This document shows, one piece after another, positions 59,269 to 64,000 of a stretch of 64,000 nt of DNA. Numbering within the stretch: the first letter of the stretch is position 1; the number at the start of each line of letters is the position of its first letter. Source of the DNA: JBLNDJ01 sp050261515. Lineage in GTDB: Bacteria; Acidobacteriota; Terriglobia; Bryobacterales; Bryobacteraceae. The stretch spans positions 62,001 through 126,000 of the forward strand of contig JBLNDJ010000018.1 of assembly GCA_050261515.1 (NCBI GenBank). The letters are read 5' to 3'. Both the position numbers and the translations under genes were made by a program. The notes under the pieces were generated by a model. It saw only the letters and a list, made by a program, of their open reading frames with translations, was not told the DNA's origin and ran no database searches.

Positions 59269-61644
59269 ATGCGACTTCTCCTATTGCTGTCGCTCGTCCT
59301 GCCTGTTTCGGCCGCTTCCGATCTCTCCCGGGTCCCGGATACTGAACTGCTGGCGCATTACCAGAAGCTCCGGACGGCGCTGCTCGATCCGGCGCGCGCC
59401 GCCCTGACGGAGAATTTCGTCCTGAAAAAGGACTTGGCCAGCTTCGAATTCAAAAACGGAAATCTGTATTTCCTCGAACCCGTCGCCGAACGGGTGGCCG
59501 GCGCCGTGTTTATCGGCGACGGTGTGCTGCGCCTGAAGGCGCCCTCGGAGATCGAGCGGCGGCAGCTGACGCGCTTCACGGGGAGCGCCGAGTTGGCCGA
59601 AGCATTTAACGAGGCGGTCTTTCTGTTCAGCGACGCGACCTTCGAGGAACTTTCGCGCGAGTTGAAATTCCGCGCCGAGGCTCCTCCGGAGAAGGCGGCC
59701 GGGCTGCTCGCGCAATTCCGCAAGACGGCGCGCGAGGACCTGACCACGAACTTCGAGGCGCAGATCCTGGCCGGCCTCTGCTTTCCGAAGCACGGGATGT
59801 TCCTGGCCGACCTGCGGAGCCAGAAACACGGCAAGTTGCTGTTTTCCATCGACCCGCGCGAGGACGAGCCGGTGCAGCTCATTCACTACAACAACGCGCT
59901 CGAATACTTCGATGCGTGGTCTTCGTTCGCGACCGCTGCAAATCCGCCCGGGCAAGAATTCCTGCACGCGAGCCGCGCCGCAGTCGACGCGTCGATCGGC
60001 AAAGACAAGATGCTCAGCGCCGAGACGCGCACGGAGTTTACGTCCTCTCTCGACGGGCCGCGGCTCATGCCGCTCAGCCTGGCGGCCTCGCTCCGGGTGT
60101 CCAAAGCGCGGTGGGGCGCGGCTCCCGGGCGCGAGCTCAAGTTGATTCAGGAGCAGAAGAAGCGGGACGCCGACCTGTGGATCATTCTGCCGGAGCCGCT
60201 CGCCAGGGACACGCCGTACACGCTCGCGCTCGCCTATGCGGGCGAAGATGTGATCCGGAGCGCGGGCCAGGGCAACTTCTACGTCGGCGAGCGGTCGCGG
60301 TGGTATCCGCGGCTGACCGGCCCCGGCCATGCGCTCACGGACCGCACGGTCTATCACATGAAGTTTGAGGTGCCGCGGGAGTACACGCTGATCGCGACCG
60401 GAAAGCTCGTCGAGCGGCACGAGGACAAGGAGAAGAAGGTCTCCGTCAGCGAGTGGGACACGGAGCTGCCGTATCCAGTGGTGGGTTTCAACTACGGCAA
60501 GTTCAAGCCCAAATCCATGAAAGATGGCGAAACCGAGGTCACCGTCTATGCCAACCAGGCGCTCGGCGACGATCTGAACGCCCTCAAAACCGAGCTGGAG
60601 TTGAACCCGAAAGCGGCGCAGGCGATGGGCATCACGCCGGGCGGGTTCAACACCACCGGCATGGCCGACAAGATGCTCGCGGAGGCGATCAATTCGATTC
60701 GAGTCTTCACGCACTACTTCGGGCCGGCGCCCTACAAGACGCTCGCGGTCACGCAGCAGCCTTCGGGCTTCTACGGGCAGAGCTGGCCGACGCTGGTTTT
60801 CATGCCCTACACGGCGTTCCTGGACAGCACGATCCAGAACCAGCTCGGGCTGAGGGAAAAAGGCACGCGGCAGTTCCTCGAAGAGGTGGGGTCGCATGAG
60901 ATCGCGCACCAGTGGTGGGGGCACCTGGTCGGCTGGAACAGCTACCACGACCAGTGGCTTTCCGAGGGCTTCGCGCAGTACTCGGCCGGGCTGTACATTC
61001 ACACCATCGAAGGCGAGAAGAAATTCAAGAGCTTTCTCGACGCGCAGCGCGACGCAATTTTGCTGCGCCCGGCCAACGGAGATCCGGCGCCTAACAGCGC
61101 GGGTCCGGTCTGGCTGGGGCAGCGTCTGAGCACCGGGAAGTCGCCGGGCGCCTACCGTCTCGTTTACGCGAAGGGGGCGTACGCGCTGCACATGCTGCGC
61201 ATGATGCTCTACGATTACGGGCGGCGCGACGATTCCCGGTTCGTCAAGATGATGCAGGACTTCGTTTCCGCGCACGCGCACAGGAACGCGTCCACCCAGG
61301 ATTTCCGGAAGATCGTGGAAAAGCACTACGGCATCGACATGGGCTGGTTCTTCGACCAGTGGATCTACGGCAGCGAGGTGCCGCAGGTTACCGTGGAGTA
61401 CAGCCTCACGGATAACGAGAAGGGGGTGCTGCTCAAGGGCGTGATCCGGCAGAGCGGCGTCTCGCCGGAATTCCAGTTCCTCATGCCGCTGGTGCTTAAA
61501 TACAAGGCCGGTCTCGGCTATGGGAAATTCTTCGCGAAAGGAGCGGCGTCGCCTTTCGAGGCCCAGTTGAAGCAGCGGCCGGAATCGGTCGAGTTCAACC
61601 CGCTCGGCTCGGTGCTCTGCCAACTCGAGGTAAAGAAGAACTGA
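59269..61644 (+). CDS. Secreted M1-family metallopeptidase
   Basis: The 791-residue protein has a signal peptide (LLLLLSLVLPVSAA). The gluzincin motif is HEIAHQWWGH (543-552) with the third ligand Glu566 in LSEGFAQYS, exactly 18 residues after the second His. An upstream GFYGQSWPTL segment lies near residue 499. The exopeptidase GAMEN-type motif is not recognisable, so aminopeptidase activity is not certain. The N-terminal part (about 1-260) is a distinct domain. A hairpin follows the stop. Confidence 0.88.
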   Translation: MRLLLLLSLVLPVSAASDLSRVPDTELLAHYQKLRTALLDPARAALTENFVLKKDLASFEFKNGNLYFLEPVAERVAGAVFIGDGVLRLKAPSEIERRQLTRFTGSAELAEAFNEAVFLFSDATFEELSRELKFRAEAPPEKAAGLLAQFRKTAREDLTTNFEAQILAGLCFPKHGMFLADLRSQKHGKLLFSIDPREDEPVQLIHYNNALEYFDAWSSFATAANPPGQEFLHASRAAVDASIGKDKMLSAETRTEFTSSLDGPRLMPLSLAASLRVSKARWGAAPGRELKLIQEQKKRDADLWIILPEPLARDTPYTLALAYAGEDVIRSAGQGNFYVGERSRWYPRLTGPGHALTDRTVYHMKFEVPREYTLIATGKLVERHEDKEKKVSVSEWDTELPYPVVGFNYGKFKPKSMKDGETEVTVYANQALGDDLNALKTELELNPKAAQAMGITPGGFNTTGMADKMLAEAINSIRVFTHYFGPAPYKTLAVTQQPSGFYGQSWPTLVFMPYTAFLDSTIQNQLGLREKGTRQFLEEVGSHEIAHQWWGHLVGWNSYHDQWLSEGFAQYSAGLYIHTIEGEKKFKSFLDAQRDAILLRPANGDPAPNSAGPVWLGQRLSTGKSPGAYRLVYAKGAYALHMLRMMLYDYGRRDDSRFVKMMQDFVSAHAHRNASTQDFRKIVEKHYGIDMGWFFDQWIYGSEVPQVTVEYSLTDNEKGVLLKGVIRQSGVSPEFQFLMPLVLKYKAGLGYGKFFAKGAASPFEAQLKQRPESVEFNPLGSVLCQLEVKKN

Positions 61645-61653
61645 CGGGGGTGG

Positions 61654-61676
61654 GGGCTTCACGCACGTTGAAGCCC
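61654..61676 (+). terminator. Hairpin between the M1 gene and rpsO
   Basis: A perfect 8-bp stem GGGCTTCA / TGAAGCCC with loop CGCACGT begins ten bases after the M1 stop. No T-tract follows, and the 3' arm overlaps a weak -35-like TTGAAG for rpsO. Confidence 0.45.
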
Positions 61677-61720
61677 AATGTGATATCCTACACTCGTACA
61701 AGACGGAGATTAGAAAGAGA

Positions 61721-61735
61721 AGGAGTACCTACTCT
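61721..61735 (+). promoter_or_regulatory. Hairpin covering the rpsO ribosome-binding site
   Basis: GAGT / ACTC with loop ACCT (61723-61734), or five pairs GAGTA / TACTC with a two-base loop, includes the AGGAG Shine-Dalgarno and ends four bases before ATG 61739. It could occlude ribosome binding, fitting S15 autoregulation in other bacteria. Confidence 0.4.
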
Positions 61736-61738
61736 AGC

Positions 61739-62008
61739 ATGGCCCTGGCGACTGAAGCGAAGAAGCAGATTGTTTCCAAATATCGGGTTCACAAGACCGA
61801 TACCGGGTCGCCGGAAGTGCAGGTGGCGCTCCTGAGCCGGCGCATCGCCGAACTCACGGAACATTTCAAGACCCACCAAAAGGACCACCACTCACGCAAA
61901 GGTTTGCTGACGTTGGTGGCCCAACGCCGCAGGCTGCTCAAATATCTCAAAACCGAGAAGCCTGAGCGGTATCAGAAGCTCATCCAGGAGCTTGGCATCC
62001 GCCGCTAG
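61739..62008 (+). CDS. rpsO: 30S ribosomal protein S15
   Basis: The 89-residue protein has the S15 pattern: GSPEVQVALLSRRIAELTEHFKTHQKDHHSRKGLL, shown as GSPEVQVALLSRRIAELTEH and KDHHSRKGLL, then RRRLLKYLKTEKPERYQKLI. It has the usual length and the conserved order rpsO-pnp. Confidence 0.98.
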   Translation: MALATEAKKQIVSKYRVHKTDTGSPEVQVALLSRRIAELTEHFKTHQKDHHSRKGLLTLVAQRRRLLKYLKTEKPERYQKLIQELGIRR

Positions 62009-62030
62009 AGAGTACTCGTAAAGGCCCACA

Positions 62031-62106
62031 GGGCATAGTGCCCGGCCAACAACCTCGCCTCCAATCTCCATCGCGGATGATCCTTAACCGGCATCCGAAA
62101 ACGCCG
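62031..62106 (+). promoter_or_regulatory. Leader hairpins before pnp
   Basis: Two stem-loops lie in the 132-bp rpsO-pnp gap: GGGCA-TAG-TGCCC (62031-62043) and CCGGC / GCCGG with a nine-base loop (62088-62106). In E. coli the equivalent leader is an RNase III/PNPase autoregulation site; the role here is inferred. Confidence 0.4.
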
Positions 62107-62140
62107 GTCCGGCGATCCGGGCCGCGATTGGAGCAGTGTA

Positions 62141-64000
62141 AATGACATACAGTTCTGAAATCGACCTGGGAACCTGCAAGATTTCCCTCGAAACAGGCAA
62201 GGTCGCAAAACAGGCAAACGGATCGGTCGTAGTCCGCAGCGGCGATACGGTAGTTCTGGTTTCCGCCTGCATGGCTCCCGAGCCGAAGCCGGGCGCAAGT
62301 TTTTTCCCGCTCACGGTTGATTATCGTGAGTACACCTACGCCGCCGGAAAGTTTCCGGGCGGCTTCATCAAGCGCGAAGGGCGTCCTTCGGAAAAAGAAG
62401 TTCTGACCAGCCGGCTGATCGACCGGCCCATCCGGCCGCTGTTTCCCGAAGGCTTCAGCCATGAAACGCAGGTGATCGCGATGGTGCTGTCGGCCGATCC
62501 GCAGCGAGACCCCGCTCCGCTGGCCATCATCGGCGCGGCGGCGGCGCTTGCGCTTTCCGACATCCCGTTCCCCGAGGTTCTGGCCGGCGTCCGCGTTTCG
62601 CTCGTGGGCGGCCAGCTCATCGCTCTGCCGACCTACGACGAGCAGCGCGAAGCGAAGCTTTCGATCACAGTGGCGGGCACCGAGCGCGGCATCGTGATGG
62701 TGGAAGCCGGCGCGAACGGCGCCTCGGAAGCCGAGGTGCTCGATGCGATCGACTTCGGCCATGAGAGCTGCAAAAAGATCATCGCGGGCATTCGCGACCT
62801 GATGTCGAAGGCGGCGAAGCCGAAAATGCAGTTCGTCTCGCCGGAAATCGACAAGGAGATCTACGGCAAGGTCGAGAAGGAGGCGCGCGTTGAGCTGGCC
62901 GACGTTCTCGACACCGAGAAGTACCCGAAGCTCGAGAGCTATGCCAAAACGGCCGAGCTGAAGAAGAAGATCCTGGAGGCGTTCGAAGAAGAGCAGCGGC
63001 CCGAGGCGGCCAAAGCGTTCGACTCCCTCAAGGAGAAGATCTTCCGCGACCAGATTCTCAACCAGCGGCGTCGTCCGGACGGGCGCAAGTTCGACCAGAT
63101 CCGGCCGATCACGGTCGAAGCCGGCGTGCTTCCGCGGGTTCACGGCTCGGGGTTGTTCACGCGCGGGGAAACGCAAGCGCTGGTCACGGTCACGCTGGGT
63201 ACGAAGGAAGACGAGCAGCGTGTCGAGCCTCTGGATCCGGGTGCGGAGGTCACCAAGCGCTTCATGCTGCATTACAACTTCCCGCCGTTCAGCGTGGGCG
63301 AGGTCGGCTTCATGCGCGGCCCGGGCCGGCGCGAGATCGGCCACGGCGCTCTGGCGGAGCGTGCCCTTTCGGCTGTGATTCCGCCCGAGGCGTCGTTCCC
63401 CTACACGATGCGCGTGGTCAGCGACATCCTCGAGTCGAACGGCTCGAGCTCGATGGCCACGGTCTGCGGTGCGACGGTCGCGCTGATGGATGCCGGCGTT
63501 CCGATAACTGCTCCGGTGGCGGGCGTGGCGATGGGCCTGGTGATCGAGGGCGATAAATACGCCGTCCTCACCGACATTGCGGGCGCCGAGGATCACTACG
63601 GCGATATGGACTTCAAGGTCGCCGGCACGCGCGAGGGCATCACCGCCCTTCAGATGGACATCAAGATGCCCAACGTGACCCTCGCGATCATGAAAGAGGC
63701 ACTCGATCAGGCGCTCCAGGGTCGCTTGTTCATCCTGGGCAAGATTGAAGAGACCCTCTCGGCGCCGCGCGAGACTCTTTCGCCCTACGCTCCGCGCATC
63801 TACACGATGACGATTCCGGTGGACAAGATCCGCGAGTTGATCGGGCCGGGCGGCAAGGTCATCCGCGGCATTGTGGACCAGACGGGCGTCAAGATCGATG
63901 TCGAGGACGATGGCACGGTTCACATCTACTCGGCCGACGGGGCCTCGGCTTCGAAGGCGCAGCAGATGGTGACCGACATCGCCGCGGTGGCCGAGGTGGG
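62141..64000 (+). CDS. pnp: Polyribonucleotide nucleotidyltransferase (3' end cut off)
   Basis: PNPase degrades RNA phosphorolytically. The visible 620 codons cover both RNase PH domains and the start of the KH domain. The first has SGDTVVLVSACM, GGFIKREGRPSEKEVLTSRLIDRPIRPLF (in parts). The second has FMLHYNFPPFSVGE, GRREIGHGALAERAL and SDILESNGSSSMATVCG. The KH domain is PVDKIRELIGPGGKVIRGI. The S1 domain is beyond the window. The start ATG 62141 follows GGAG by eight bases and lies in the rpsO-pnp order. Confidence 0.97.

Noticed and set aside
59281..61701. Very long minus-strand frame opposite the M1 peptidase gene
   Set aside because: High GC content at third positions opens antisense frames; the plus strand carries catalytic motifs and a signal peptide.
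61980..63923. Long minus-strand frame opposite pnp
   Set aside because: A shadow of pnp, whose domains read clearly on the plus strand.

Overview
The window looks like a chromosomal segment of a high-GC Gram-negative bacterium, most likely an acidobacterium of the Solibacter/Bryobacter type. This is an inference. It rests on a flagellar P-ring and L-ring (so an outer membrane), hopanoid genes, a MacB-like 'orphan permease' relative, many Tat-type or signal-peptide sugar/TIM-barrel proteins, and an rplU-rpmA-obg / rpsO-pnp / ffs-dnaX-ybaB-recR backbone. No rRNA is present to settle taxonomy. Genes are packed very tightly. Four-base ATGA/GTGA overlaps are common, and many convergent pairs overlap at their 3' ends.

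Layout. 1-7.8 kb is a flagellar hook/rod/ring cluster: fliK-flgD-flgE read leftward, flgF-flgG-flgA-flgH-flgI-flgJ read rightward, and fliS-flaG read leftward. A degenerate GC-rich tandem repeat follows (7.88-8.09 kb). 8.1-16.9 kb holds a lone nuoB, malQ (GH77), a TolB-like secreted protein, murB, a DUF2461 protein, a TPR protein, an M50 protease and an SH3-type lipoprotein. 17-19.7 kb is a gpsA-plsY-thpR run. 19.7-28 kb is housekeeping and redox metabolism (mpg, phosphohexomutase, a double-redoxin protein, macrodomain, HAD phosphatase, pfkA, DUF4097 and DsbA-like lipoproteins). 28.1-30.8 kb is the classical SRP RNA-dnaX-ybaB-recR block, then mtaB, a broken glgX, an RRM protein, two signal-less HtrA-like proteases with a degenerate LuxR regulator, and a carbohydrate/amidohydrolase group.

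40.5-42.5 kb is a small accessory island. It carries a SMC/ABC-type ATPase overlapping a TOPRIM-like DUF4276 protein (candidate split OLD-family defence pair) and a relic of a HigA-type antitoxin. 42.5-47.9 kb has an aldo-keto reductase, an SDR, a transpeptidase, obg-rpmA-rplU and a thioesterase. 48-52.2 kb is a hopanoid side-chain cluster: hpnJ, two paired EmrE-like half-transporters, and hpnI. The hpnI reading frame contains an in-frame palindromic REP-like element. A tRNA-Arg follows, then nitrilase, SDR, hydrolase, purU, SagB-type oxidoreductase, TIM-barrel, permease-like and M1 peptidase genes, and finally rpsO and the first 620 codons of pnp.

Points that deserve most attention are: the ATPase/DUF4276 pair; the REP element inside hpnI and the flippase-like pair beside it; glgX with both a lost start codon and a deletion of its catalytic region; purU without a canonical start; pfkA with Asp103 replaced by Asn; FlgH without a lipidation cysteine; and the tandem repeat upstream of flaG.
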